Source: Zhenhengia yiwuensis (lineage in GTDB: Bacteria; Bacillota; Clostridia; Lachnospirales; Cellulosilyticaceae). From it: a stretch of 64,000 bases of DNA. Below are positions 8,671 to 18,145 of this stretch, piece after piece; within the stretch, counting starts at the first letter, position 1, and each line of letters starts with the position of its first letter. Made by a program: the position numbers and the translations under genes. The notes under the pieces are model-generated. The model saw nothing but the letters and a program-made list of their open reading frames with translations, made no database searches and was not told the origin of the DNA. The DNA lies in contig NZ_JACRSY010000008.1 in the NCBI RefSeq assembly GCF_014384995.1, positions 62,001 through 126,000 of the forward strand. The letters are read 5' to 3'.

Positions 8671-10077
8671 CTAACCTACCAAGACTTTCTCTTCTGGATA
8701 TTGAATGATGTGTTTTTCTTTTGTTTTGCCTTGTCTTACCATAAGGGCTACTGCAATTGTAATAGTACCTAATCGTCCAATAAACATCAGCATAATAATA
8801 ATGATTTTCCCTATAGGTGTCAGGCTTGTTGTAATACCTAAAGTTGAACCTACTGTACCAAAGGCTGATACCACCTCAAATAACAGCTCCATAAAGGCTG
8901 CATCTTCTGTGACAGTTAAAATCATTAGTGTACCCAAAACAACTACAATAGCAATAATCACTACAGTTAGTGCTCTTGCTATAACAGCCATTGGAATACG
9001 ACGTTTATAAACCACAGTATTTTCTCTCCCTTTAATTGTAGAGAGTGCACATAAAACTAGAACACCTATTGTAACAGTCTTCACACCACCTGCTGTACCT
9101 GCTGGTGATCCCCCAATGAACATTAAAATAACACTCATAAGTTGTGAAGCTGGTGTTAATTCCGCTAATGGTAATGTATTAAATCCTGCTGTACGTGGTG
9201 CTACAGATTGGAAAAGTGCCGCATATATCTTATCTTTTAAGCTTAATGCACCTAAAGTTGCTGGGTTGTTATATTCTACTAAGAAGAAGAAAACAAATCC
9301 TATTACAATAAGTATTATTGTAATAGTCCATACAAGTTTTGTATGTAACGATAATTTATAAAAAGCTTGTTTCCATGTAAAATGCTCTGCTGATTGACGT
9401 TTCATCTTAATGATATTATAAGTATCAATCCATACACTAAACCCAAGTCCACTTGCTATAATAAGTCCCATAATCGTAAAGTTAATGATCCCATTCCCTA
9501 CATAAGGTACTAAACTATTTGATCCGACCAAATCAAATCCTGCATTACAAAAGGCTGAAATCGCATGGAAAATAGAATACCCTATACCTTTTATAAGGCC
9601 ATGTTCTGGTATAAAAACCAAAGATAATAAAATTGCACCTATACCTTCTACCAAAAAGGTAAGCTGCACAACTGCTTTGGCAAATCTTACAATCCCTGCC
9701 GTTGTATTAAAACTAAATGCCTCTTGCATAAGAAGTCTGTTTTTTAAAGTGATTTTTTTACCCATAAAAACAAAAATCATACTTACTAAAGACATAAAAC
9801 CAAGTCCACCTATTTGGATACAAAACAAAATAACGATTTTTCCAAACAAAGACCAATACTCTAATGTATTCACGACTACAAGTCCTGTTACACAAACTGC
9901 TGAAGTAGAAGTAAATAAAGCATCAATAAAGCCTGTAGTTTGTCCACTTTGACTACTTATCGGTAACATGAGCAGTACTGTTGCAACTAAGATAACCATT
10001 AAGAAGCCAGCTACTAAGATCTGTGAAGGTCCTAGGCTACTTCTAAAAATCCCATGTTGCTCATTTACATTGTTCAT
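8671..10077 (-). CDS. ktrB: KtrB/TrkH potassium-transport membrane subunit
   Basis: 468 aa, hydrophobic throughout, with four repeated M1-P-M2 units. Filter loops are visible as STSAVCVTGLVV, ISAFCNAGFDLVG, VAPRTAGFNTLP and SAFGTVGSTLGIT; each has the conserved glycine that sets potassium selectivity. It conducts K+ (with Na+ coupling in some members) across the cytoplasmic membrane with KtrA. The gene starts an operon ktrB-ktrA-methyltransferase; GGAGAG precedes the ATG and a TATAAT lies near 10128-10133 on the minus strand, with no clear -35. Confidence 0.95.
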   Translation of the reverse strand: MNNVNEQHGIFRSSLGPSQILVAGFLMVILVATVLLMLPISSQSGQTTGFIDALFTSTSAVCVTGLVVVNTLEYWSLFGKIVILFCIQIGGLGFMSLVSMIFVFMGKKITLKNRLLMQEAFSFNTTAGIVRFAKAVVQLTFLVEGIGAILLSLVFIPEHGLIKGIGYSIFHAISAFCNAGFDLVGSNSLVPYVGNGIINFTIMGLIIASGLGFSVWIDTYNIIKMKRQSAEHFTWKQAFYKLSLHTKLVWTITIILIVIGFVFFFLVEYNNPATLGALSLKDKIYAALFQSVAPRTAGFNTLPLAELTPASQLMSVILMFIGGSPAGTAGGVKTVTIGVLVLCALSTIKGRENTVVYKRRIPMAVIARALTVVIIAIVVVLGTLMILTVTEDAAFMELLFEVVSAFGTVGSTLGITTSLTPIGKIIIIMLMFIGRLGTITIAVALMVRQGKTKEKHIIQYPEEKVLVG

Positions 10078-10249
10078 TTTCTCATTCTCTCCTATGATTT
10101 ACTAATTTTATGTAATCGTTTGTTATTATATCATACCCTACTTTAAAATACAGCCTTTTCATATCTTTTCTTAACGCTTTCTTAACTTTTATTAGGTTTA
10201 GCATTTTCACTTATTATCATGTATATAAGGCTTGGCTATTTAAATGTAA

Positions 10250-10276
10250 AAAAAGGTAGCAAAATGCTACCTTTTT
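10250..10276 (-). terminator. Terminator of the dnaE-pfkA-pyk block
   Basis: A 12-bp perfect stem (10250-10261 with 10265-10276) with a T-rich minus-strand side, 10 bases after the pyk stop codon. Confidence 0.85.
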
Positions 10277-10286
10277 AAATGATCAT

Positions 10287-12050
10287 CTATTTTTCTAAAA
10301 CTGCACCATTGTATACAAGACCTTTATCACTATCTACTGTAATAGTCGTTGCATTGCTAACAGCCTCAACCACATTTTTAGCCCCAATAATAACTGGAAT
10401 GTCTAAAGTTCGACCTACAATCGCTGCATGGTTATTTTCTTCATGTGTGCTTTCTTCAACAACGATAGCACTAGCTTTTTTCATATAAGGTAAGAAAGTA
10501 TTATCTGTTTTAGCAGTGACCAAGATATCTCCTTTTTTGAAGTATCTATCTGCTTCTTGTAATACTTTAATAACACTTGCTTTACCTGTTACAGCTTTTT
10601 TGCCATAACCTATACCACGTGCTAATACATTACCTACATATTGCGCTTTAAGAACGTTCGTTGTGCCTGCTACACCAACGGGAACACCTGCCGTAAGGAC
10701 AACTACATCTCCTTGATTGGCAAATCCAAGTTCTTCCGTTTTCTTAATTGCCGTGTTAAAGACTTCATCTGTTGACCCTTCTTCTATATTCATAAGAAGT
10801 GGCGTACATCCCCATACTAGATTCAGCTGACGTTGTACCCTTTCATCTGTTGTACAAGCTACAATTGGGCAAGTTGGTTTATACTTAGATACAGCGCGTG
10901 CTGTATGTCCTGACTTACTAATCGTCACAATAGCTGCTGCCCCTAGCTCTGTTGCTGTCTGGCAAGTAGCATGACTAATCGCATTCGTCATGCTAAGCTT
11001 AGCTTCATTTAAAGCCATTGGTAAATTATAAAGCTTACTTGCGCCTTCTGCAGTAATAGCGATGCGATTCATCATACTAATAGCTTCAAGGGGATAATCT
11101 CCTTTAGCTGTTTCACCTGATAACATAATAGCAGATGTACCATCAAAAATAGCATTAGCGACGTCACTTGCCTCCGCACGTGTAGGGCGTGGGTTACGAA
11201 TCATAGAATCTAGCATCTGTGTTGCTGTTACAACAACTTTACCTAAGTCATTTGCTTTTTTAATAAGTATTTTCTGTACAATAGGTACTTCTTCTGCAGG
11301 AATTTCTACACCAAGATCCCCACGCGCAACCATAATAGCATCTGCAACTTGAAGAATTTCATCAATATTATTTACGCCATCACGATTTTCGATTTTAGCA
11401 ATAATCTGGATATGACTGCCACCATTTGCTTCAAGTACCTGACGGATTTTCACTACATCATTAGCACATCTGATGAAAGAAGCTGCAATATAGTCAAAGC
11501 CTACTTCTGCGCCAAACTTAATATCTGCTAAATCCTTATCTGTTAAAGCAGGTAAATTTACAAATACATCAGGGATATTAATCCCTTTTCTTGAGCCCAG
11601 TATTCCCCCGTTTTCCACAATACACTCGACTTCTGTACTGGTAAGATTTTTTACTTTTAACTCAATTAAACCATCATCAATAAGAATACGACTACCACGT
11701 TTTAAATCATAGGGTAAGTTCTTATAAGTCACACTGACTCTTTCTTTATTTCCTTCTACCTCTTCCGTAGTAAGCGTAAAAATGTCACCAATATTTAACT
11801 TAATCTCTTGATCATCTGCCATAATACCCGTACGAATTTCAGGTCCTTTAGTATCTAGGATGAGCGGAATAGGTCTACCTATTTCTTCTCTTACCTGTTT
11901 TACACGTTTCACTGTTTCACCATGAATCTCATGATTATCATGTGAAAAATTAATACGGATAGCATCTGCTCCTGCCATAATAATCTTTCTAATTTGGTCA
12001 CATTCTCTTGTTTTAGGCCCAAGTGTACTCACAATTTTAGTTTTACGCAT
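10287..12050 (-). CDS. pyk: Pyruvate kinase with C-terminal PEP-utiliser domain
   Basis: 587 aa, longer than the roughly 470 of E. coli enzymes. The TIM barrel carries STLGPKTRE at the start, the active-site helix VARGDLGVEIP and TATQMLDSMI. From about residue 480 an extra domain resembles the phosphohistidine domain of PEP-utilising enzymes (NHAAIVGRT, with its histidine kept), as in Bacillus pyruvate kinases. It makes pyruvate and ATP from PEP and ADP, the last step of glycolysis. It lies 28-36 bases downstream of pfkA in the same orientation. Confidence 0.97.
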   Translation of the reverse strand: MRKTKIVSTLGPKTRECDQIRKIIMAGADAIRINFSHDNHEIHGETVKRVKQVREEIGRPIPLILDTKGPEIRTGIMADDQEIKLNIGDIFTLTTEEVEGNKERVSVTYKNLPYDLKRGSRILIDDGLIELKVKNLTSTEVECIVENGGILGSRKGINIPDVFVNLPALTDKDLADIKFGAEVGFDYIAASFIRCANDVVKIRQVLEANGGSHIQIIAKIENRDGVNNIDEILQVADAIMVARGDLGVEIPAEEVPIVQKILIKKANDLGKVVVTATQMLDSMIRNPRPTRAEASDVANAIFDGTSAIMLSGETAKGDYPLEAISMMNRIAITAEGASKLYNLPMALNEAKLSMTNAISHATCQTATELGAAAIVTISKSGHTARAVSKYKPTCPIVACTTDERVQRQLNLVWGCTPLLMNIEEGSTDEVFNTAIKKTEELGFANQGDVVVLTAGVPVGVAGTTNVLKAQYVGNVLARGIGYGKKAVTGKASVIKVLQEADRYFKKGDILVTAKTDNTFLPYMKKASAIVVEESTHEENNHAAIVGRTLDIPVIIGAKNVVEAVSNATTITVDSDKGLVYNGAVLEK

Positions 12051-12086
12051 CGCTTTTCTCCCTTTAATAAATCTCTATTTTATCTT

Positions 12087-13058
12087 CTAGCAAAGAATAT
12101 CGCTTAAACTATACATATATGGGTCTAACTGTTTAGTCATTTTGAGTGCTTCATTAATATCATAATCTACGTATTGTCCATTGATATAAGCTACAACACG
12201 TTTTGCCTTGCCTTCACAAAGGAGGTCTACTGCTTTTGCTCCCATCATAGACGCTTGCATTCTATCTACAGCAGTAGGAGAACCCCCTCTTTGAAGATGT
12301 CCTAAAATAGTAGCGCGTGATTCAATACCTGTTACTTTTTCTATAGTTTGTGCAAGCTGTTCTGCCCCCCCTACACCTTCTGCTACAACAATTAGGAAAT
12401 GTTTCTTACCTTTATTTTTATTTTCAATAATTTTTTTAACAATCTCTTCATCACTTGGTCTTGGTACCTCTGGTAAAAGCACCATTTCAGCTCCAGAGTT
12501 AATAGCACACCAAAGTGCAATGTAACCTGCATGGCGTCCCATAACTTCTACAATGGAACAACGTCTATGTGAAGTAGATGTATCACGAATCTTATTAATT
12601 GCATCCATAGCTGTATTAACAGCTGTATCAAAACCGATTGTATATTCTGTACATGCAATATCAAGGTCAATTGTACCTGGTACACCTATTGTATTAATTC
12701 CGAGATTTGCCAATTTTTCTGCGCCTTGAAATGAACCATCTCCACCAATGACAACAAGTCCATCAATACCAAATACACGGCACATGTCAGCCCCTCTTTG
12801 TTGTCCTTCAGCTGTTATAAACTCTTTACATCGAGCTGTTTGAAGAATAGTTCCTCCACGCTGAATAATATCTGATACACTACGTGTATCCATTTCAAAT
12901 ACATCTCCTGCAAGTAATCCATTGTAGCCTTTACGGATACCCATCACTTTTATACCTCGTGAGATAGCTGTCCTTACGACTGATCGGATCGCTGCATTCA
13001 TACCTGGTGCATCTCCACCACTTGTTAAAACACCTATTGTTGTTACTTTTTGACTCAT
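12087..13058 (-). CDS. pfkA: ATP-dependent 6-phosphofructokinase
   Basis: 323 aa from the ATG at 13058, which has GGGGG nine bases upstream; an in-frame TTG nine bases earlier abuts that ribosome site and is unlikely. GGDGSFQGA carries the glycine (position 104 in E. coli numbering) that marks ATP-type enzymes. The catalytic loop reads GTIDLD where E. coli has GTIDND, keeping both aspartates. MGRHAGY and ATILGHLQRGG follow. It phosphorylates fructose 6-phosphate. It lies between dnaE and pyk, as in other Firmicutes. A second, PPi-type enzyme is at 62.6 kb. Confidence 0.96.
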   Translation of the reverse strand: MSQKVTTIGVLTSGGDAPGMNAAIRSVVRTAISRGIKVMGIRKGYNGLLAGDVFEMDTRSVSDIIQRGGTILQTARCKEFITAEGQQRGADMCRVFGIDGLVVIGGDGSFQGAEKLANLGINTIGVPGTIDLDIACTEYTIGFDTAVNTAMDAINKIRDTSTSHRRCSIVEVMGRHAGYIALWCAINSGAEMVLLPEVPRPSDEEIVKKIIENKNKGKKHFLIVVAEGVGGAEQLAQTIEKVTGIESRATILGHLQRGGSPTAVDRMQASMMGAKAVDLLCEGKAKRVVAYINGQYVDYDINEALKMTKQLDPYMYSLSDILC

Positions 13059-13196
13059 GAGAAACAACCCCCTGTTGTTTTAGTATTTTGTATTAATGCC
13101 TTGCTTTGATAACTATTTAACTTGTAGAAAATTTAAACTTGTGTACATTATATTGATCGATTTTAATTTTACCTAACTATTTTTTAAATTGCAATA

Positions 13197-16100
13197 TCAT
13201 TTCTCAGATTTTGGTACTACTACACAGGTATTACCTAAGAGGTTTTTAAGCTCCTGTATAATCTGGTCATTCACTTGTACATTATATTTAGGTGGAAATG
13301 GCTTTTTCATGTTATCCTCTAAGGATTCTACGATTATTCTAGTTTTTCCTGGATACTTTGCAAATATACTTAAAAGCTGTTTACGTATATCTTCTGTGCG
13401 CTGACTTGCATCTAATCTTAATAAAATATGATCTACTTCTTGATCTGGATTTAAAATAGCCTCTAAGGTTGTTAAATCATCTACAAGCACAACCGCTGCT
13501 TCCTCTTCTTTAATAGAAATATGACCTTTAATCATATAAACCTTCGTTTCATCTACTCTTTCAAACTTTTCAAACTGGTTTGGGAAGACAATACACTCTA
13601 TAGTGCCTGTTGTATCTTCTAGAGTAATAAAGGCCATCTTACGATTTGTCTTGGTGTAAATGACACGTTTTTCCGCTAACAATCCACCTACTATAACTTG
13701 CTGGCCATCTGTTATTTTGTAGTCGCCATCAAATTCTGCCCCTTCTTCTTCTGTCATCTCTAGATCCACTGCATGATGTGTGATGTATTTCTCAAGTTCG
13801 CCACTTACTTTATCAAGTGGATGCCCACTTAAGTAAATTCCTAATACTTCTTTTTCAAAGTTTAAAATCTCCTTCATCTCAAACTCTGGTACATTTGGTA
13901 GATGGTCATCAAAAGCATTCCCCTCTTCTGCGTCTCCACCTATGCTAAAGAGATCTATCTGCCCTGCTATATTATTACGTCTATTGGTAGCTACACCATC
14001 TGCAATTTGCTTGTAAGCTGCCATATACTGGCTACGCTTACCACCAAAGTCATCAAAAGCACCTGCTAAAATAAGGCTTTCTACGCTTCGCTTATTCACA
14101 TCTTTAGAATCCATACGGTTATAGAAGTCAGTCAGGCTCTTGAAGTGGCCATTCTTTTCGCGTTCTTCTACAATCTTTTCAATAACGTTACGGCCTACAT
14201 TCTTAATGGCTGCTAGCCCATACATAATACAGTCATCTTTCGTACTGAAATAAGCATAACCTTCATTGATATGAGGGGCTATAACTTGTATTCCCAGCTT
14301 TTTACAGCTATCAATATACTGCCTAATTTTAGGTGTTACATCCATAACAGATGTCATAAGTGCTGCCATAAACTCTACTTTATAGTAAGTTTTAAGGAAA
14401 GCCGTCTGGTAGGCAACTACTGCATAAGCTGCCGCATGTGATTTGTTGAAGGCATACTTAGCAAAGTCAATCATATCATCAAAGATTTGGTTTGCAATTT
14501 CTTTTGGAATACCATTAGCAATCGCACCTGGTACATCCACGCCATCTCCATTAAGGAAAATATCACGTTCTTTTTGCATCACATCTGTTTTCTTTTTCCC
14601 CATAGCACGACGAAGTAGGTCACTTCGGCCTAAACTGTAACCTGCAAGGTCTCGTACAATCTGCATAACCTGTTCCTGATAAACAATACAGCCGTAAGTA
14701 TTTTCTAGAATAGGTTTAAGAGCAGGGTGCGTATAAGTAATGCTCTCCTTATCACGTTTACCATCTACATACTTTGGAATAAAGTCCATTGGGCCTGGTC
14801 TATATAAAGATACCCCCGCAATAATATCTTCAAGGCTCTCTGGACAAAGTTCTTTCATGAAAGACTTCATCCCAGCACTCTCTAGCTGGAATACCCCCTC
14901 TGTGTTTCCTGATGCAATCATTTGATACACTTTAGGATCTTCATAGTTGATACTATGCATATCAAGTTCCACACCATGATTTTGCTTCACTAACTTCACT
15001 GCATTATCAATAACTGTTAGTGTTCTAAGACCTAGGAAGTCCATCTTGAGAAGGCCTAGTTCTTCAAGGGTAGTCATTGGGTACTGAGTTGTAATAACAC
15101 CATCACTCGCATTGAGTGGTACGTACTCTACTACAGGCTTTTTAGAAATTACAACACCTGCTGCATGGGTAGAGGAGTGACGTGGTAGCCCCTCTAACTT
15201 AAGGGCTGTATTAATGAGGTATTTTACTTTCTCATCTGTTTCATAGAGCATATTAAGCTCTTCATTCATATTAAGTGCCTTACTTATGGTCATCTTAAGC
15301 TCATTTGGAATCATCTTAGCAATACGGTCTACTTCTGGATAAGGCATATTGATAGCACGGCCTACGTCACGGATAACCGCCTTGGCTGACATGGTTCCAA
15401 AAGTAATAATCTGTGCTACACGGTCTTCACCATATTTATGAATAACATAATCAATAACTTCCTGACGTCTTTCATAACAGAAGTCGATATCGATATCAGG
15501 CATACTGATACGTTCTGGGTTTAGGAACCTTTCAAAAAGTAAACTATACTTAATCGGGTCGATATCTGTAATCTCTAGAGCATAAGCTACAATACTTCCT
15601 GCTGCCGAACCACGTCCTGGCCCTACTGGAATTCCTTGTCGCTTTGCATACTTGATGAAATCACTTACAATAAGGAAATAATCCACAAAACCCATTTGAA
15701 TAATAATACCAAGTTCATATTCTAAACGCTTACGAAGCTCATCTGTCACAGGAGTATAGCGTATAGCAAGTCCTTCATCACAGAGTCTTCTAAGATACTC
15801 TTCTGGCGACTCTTCTGTAGGGACATCAAAACTTGGTAATTTCAGTTCATGGAAGTCAAAAGTTACATTACATCTTTCTGCAATTTTAGCTGTATTTTCT
15901 AAAGCCTCTGTTGCATAAGGAAAGAGTGCATACATTTGCTCTGGACTCTTAAGGTAGTACTGTCCCCCTTCATAAATCATACGGTCTTCATCCTGCATAG
16001 TTTTACCTGTCTGAATGCAGAGTAGTACTTCATGTGGGTTAGCATCTTCTTCTAATATATAGTGCACGTCATTAGTGGCTACAAGTGGAATTCCTGTCTC

Positions 16101-16685
16101 CTGCGCAATGCGCAAGGTCTGAGGGTTTACCTTGGCTTGTTGACTCATACCATGATCCTGAAGTTCTAAATAAAAATGATCTTTCCCCATGATTTCCTCA
16201 TAAAGGAGTGCTGCTTCTTTTGCTTTTTCATAATTATCTTCTAGAAGGGGTCTAGAAACAGGACCAGCTAAACAGGCACCTAGGGCAATAAGCCCCTCAT
16301 GGTGCTCTCTTAAAAGATCAAGGTCAATACGCGGCTTACGATAGAAGCCTTCTATAAAGCCTTGAGAAACCATTTTAATCAGATTCTGATAACCTTCATT
16401 ATTTTTAGCAAGAAGTACAAGATGGTTATATCTTAAATCTTGTTTTTCTTTATCAAATCTTGTTCGTGGTGATACATAGACTTCACAACCAATAATAGGT
16501 TTAACGCCTATATTCTTCGCTTCTTTATAAAAATCAATTGCACCATACATAACCCCATGGTCTGTAATGGCAAGTGCACCCATTCCTAATTCTTTCGTTT
16601 TTGCAAGGAGTTCTTTTATTTTGGCGGAGCCATCTAATAAGCTATATTCTGTATGAACATGTAGATGTGTATAAGGCTTTGTCAT
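13197..16685 (-). CDS. dnaE: DNA polymerase III alpha subunit, DnaE type
   Basis: 1162 aa from the ATG at 16685, which has AAAGGAGG eight bases upstream; an earlier in-frame ATG lacks such a site. The N-terminal PHP domain starts HLHVHTEYSLLDG; the polymerase palm carries GPGRGSAAGS and PDIDIDFCYERR with the metal-binding aspartates; the tail holds a helix-hairpin-helix and an OB-fold (ITDGQQVIVGGLL). It is a replicative polymerase; Clostridia usually also carry PolC, with DnaE extending primers, but PolC is not in this window. pfkA and pyk follow on the same strand. Confidence 0.97.
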   Translation of the reverse strand: MTKPYTHLHVHTEYSLLDGSAKIKELLAKTKELGMGALAITDHGVMYGAIDFYKEAKNIGVKPIIGCEVYVSPRTRFDKEKQDLRYNHLVLLAKNNEGYQNLIKMVSQGFIEGFYRKPRIDLDLLREHHEGLIALGACLAGPVSRPLLEDNYEKAKEAALLYEEIMGKDHFYLELQDHGMSQQAKVNPQTLRIAQETGIPLVATNDVHYILEEDANPHEVLLCIQTGKTMQDEDRMIYEGGQYYLKSPEQMYALFPYATEALENTAKIAERCNVTFDFHELKLPSFDVPTEESPEEYLRRLCDEGLAIRYTPVTDELRKRLEYELGIIIQMGFVDYFLIVSDFIKYAKRQGIPVGPGRGSAAGSIVAYALEITDIDPIKYSLLFERFLNPERISMPDIDIDFCYERRQEVIDYVIHKYGEDRVAQIITFGTMSAKAVIRDVGRAINMPYPEVDRIAKMIPNELKMTISKALNMNEELNMLYETDEKVKYLINTALKLEGLPRHSSTHAAGVVISKKPVVEYVPLNASDGVITTQYPMTTLEELGLLKMDFLGLRTLTVIDNAVKLVKQNHGVELDMHSINYEDPKVYQMIASGNTEGVFQLESAGMKSFMKELCPESLEDIIAGVSLYRPGPMDFIPKYVDGKRDKESITYTHPALKPILENTYGCIVYQEQVMQIVRDLAGYSLGRSDLLRRAMGKKKTDVMQKERDIFLNGDGVDVPGAIANGIPKEIANQIFDDMIDFAKYAFNKSHAAAYAVVAYQTAFLKTYYKVEFMAALMTSVMDVTPKIRQYIDSCKKLGIQVIAPHINEGYAYFSTKDDCIMYGLAAIKNVGRNVIEKIVEEREKNGHFKSLTDFYNRMDSKDVNKRSVESLILAGAFDDFGGKRSQYMAAYKQIADGVATNRRNNIAGQIDLFSIGGDAEEGNAFDDHLPNVPEFEMKEILNFEKEVLGIYLSGHPLDKVSGELEKYITHHAVDLEMTEEEGAEFDGDYKITDGQQVIVGGLLAEKRVIYTKTNRKMAFITLEDTTGTIECIVFPNQFEKFERVDETKVYMIKGHISIKEEEAAVVLVDDLTTLEAILNPDQEVDHILLRLDASQRTEDIRKQLLSIFAKYPGKTRIIVESLEDNMKKPFPPKYNVQVNDQIIQELKNLLGNTCVVVPKSEK

Positions 16686-16786
16686 AAGTGCCTCCTTTCT
16701 TTTGTTACGCATCTGTTTTATATTTAAATTATTTGTTTTATTATATCACTTTTAGGTATTTGGTGGATAGACTCTGGAGATTTTAT

Positions 16787-16894
16787 ATAACAAAAAGCCT
16801 AGGAAAACTGAAAAACAATCTTCCTAGGCTCTTTTACCCCACCGTGTCCACAATGTCCATTTTGTGGCTTTTCTATTGGTATAGAAAAGTTTTA
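16787..16894 (-). ncRNA. Candidate small structured RNA upstream of dnaE
   Basis: Reading the minus strand, three hairpins follow in a row: 9-bp stem 16868-16876/16881-16889, 6-bp stem 16848-16853/16862-16867, and a 10-bp stem 16796-16805/16821-16830 followed by TTTTTGTT, which looks like an intrinsic terminator. TATAAT (16901-16906) lies just upstream, with only a weak -35. It could be an independent RNA of about 110 nt or an attenuator in the dnaE leader. I recognise no known RNA class. Confidence 0.4.
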
Positions 16895-17023
16895 CAGCTT
16901 ATTATATACTATAATGCTTGCAATAGCTACATATTCTTTTCTAAATTTCTTTTTCTAGGTGTACATAACCTTATTTATAGTCTATAGTATTAAGCAAATT
17001 TATTCCGAATGCGAGGTGTTTTC

Positions 17024-18040
17024 ATGTCCTTTTTAAGATTTTTAAAAGATAAATGGTTAGTGTTACTTACTTACAGTATACTAATACTTTTTACCATTAT
17101 TTTTCTACGTGCTATTCATACAGCAGTTTATCCTATTGTATTTCTTATTACGCTTTATACAATTGCATTAATCGTTTTACTCCTTCTAGAGTATATAAAA
17201 AAGCATGCTTACTATAAAACCGTACAAGATCAGCTTCAAAATCTTGACCAAAAATATTTGTTATGTGATATCATTTCACAAGCTCATTTCCAAGAAGGTG
17301 AGCTCTTCTATGAGATACTTAGAGCTACTACAAAATCTATGAATGATCATCTAGATGCTTATCAAATGGAACGCATTGCTTACCAAGAGTATATTGAAAT
17401 GTGGGTTCATGAGATAAAAACCCCCATTGCCTCAGCTAAACTCCTTGCTGAAAATCATAAAGATCCTATCACGTGTAGTATGGCTGAAGAAATAGATAAA
17501 ATTGAAATCTTCGTAGAACAAGTTTTATTCTATTCTAAAAGTAATACAACTGAAAAAGATTATATTATTAAAAGCTTATCTCTTCAAAACATCGTAAATA
17601 AAGTAATTAAAAAATATGCCTCAGCCTTTATTAGTCTACCTATCCAACTTAGTCTTGCTCATTTAGACTATACCGTATACAGTGACGCCAAGTGGCTAGA
17701 ATTTATACTTAGCCAAATTCTAGGTAATAGTATTAAGTACCTTAATAAGGAAGAAAAGCAGATTAAAATCTTTGCTACTGAAGATTCAGGTCGCCTCTGC
17801 CTTCATATTGAGGATAATGGTATCGGTATTGTCGCATCAGACCTTAGTCGTGTATTTGACAAAGGCTTTACGGGTGAAAACGGACGTATCTATGGTAAAT
17901 CTACAGGTATCGGTCTCTATTTATGCAAGAAACTGTGTCTCAAACTAGGTCTTGAACTTAACCTTTCTTCTGTTCATACAGAAGGTACAAGGATCACACT
18001 CATTTTTCCAAAGAGTAAAATGTTTTTACTTGAATCCTGA
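17024..18040 (+). CDS. Sensor histidine kinase, BceS-like (intramembrane-sensing)
   Basis: 338 aa from the ATG at 17024, preceded by GAGGTG; an ATG 15 bases earlier lacks a site. Two membrane segments (about residues 9-29 and 34-55) are joined by a few residues, so no extracellular sensor exists. The H-box is WVHEIKTPIA, followed by N-box NSIKYL, G1 DNGIGI and G2 STGIGLYLC. This layout is that of kinases that take their signal from BceAB-type transporters. Such a transporter lies 1 kb downstream, and the likely partner regulator is at 21765-22430 on the other strand. Confidence 0.9.
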   Translation: MSFLRFLKDKWLVLLTYSILILFTIIFLRAIHTAVYPIVFLITLYTIALIVLLLLEYIKKHAYYKTVQDQLQNLDQKYLLCDIISQAHFQEGELFYEILRATTKSMNDHLDAYQMERIAYQEYIEMWVHEIKTPIASAKLLAENHKDPITCSMAEEIDKIEIFVEQVLFYSKSNTTEKDYIIKSLSLQNIVNKVIKKYASAFISLPIQLSLAHLDYTVYSDAKWLEFILSQILGNSIKYLNKEEKQIKIFATEDSGRLCLHIEDNGIGIVASDLSRVFDKGFTGENGRIYGKSTGIGLYLCKKLCLKLGLELNLSSVHTEGTRITLIFPKSKMFLLES

Positions 18041-18046
18041 GTTTCC

Positions 18047-18060
18047 TTACAAGTTTGTAA
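18047..18060 (+). promoter_or_regulatory. BceR-type operator upstream of traX-like gene and bceAB
   Basis: TTACA-AGTT-TGTAA matches the consensus TNACA-N4-TGTAA reported for BceR-like regulators of peptide-resistance transporters. It lies right after the kinase stop and 86 bases before the TraX start, so the TraX gene and bceAB are likely one regulated unit. The -35/-10 boxes below it are not clear. Confidence 0.7.
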
Positions 18061-18145
18061 GATTAGCGTTAGCTTAATCCATGGTAGTTTTTTTGTATTC
18101 CCTTTAAACTGAATGCATACGCTTCAATCACAAGGAGGATTTACA

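Noticed and set aside
16787..16894. Hairpin series before dnaE as SRP, 6S or tmRNA
   Set aside because: None of the conserved cores of these RNAs is present.
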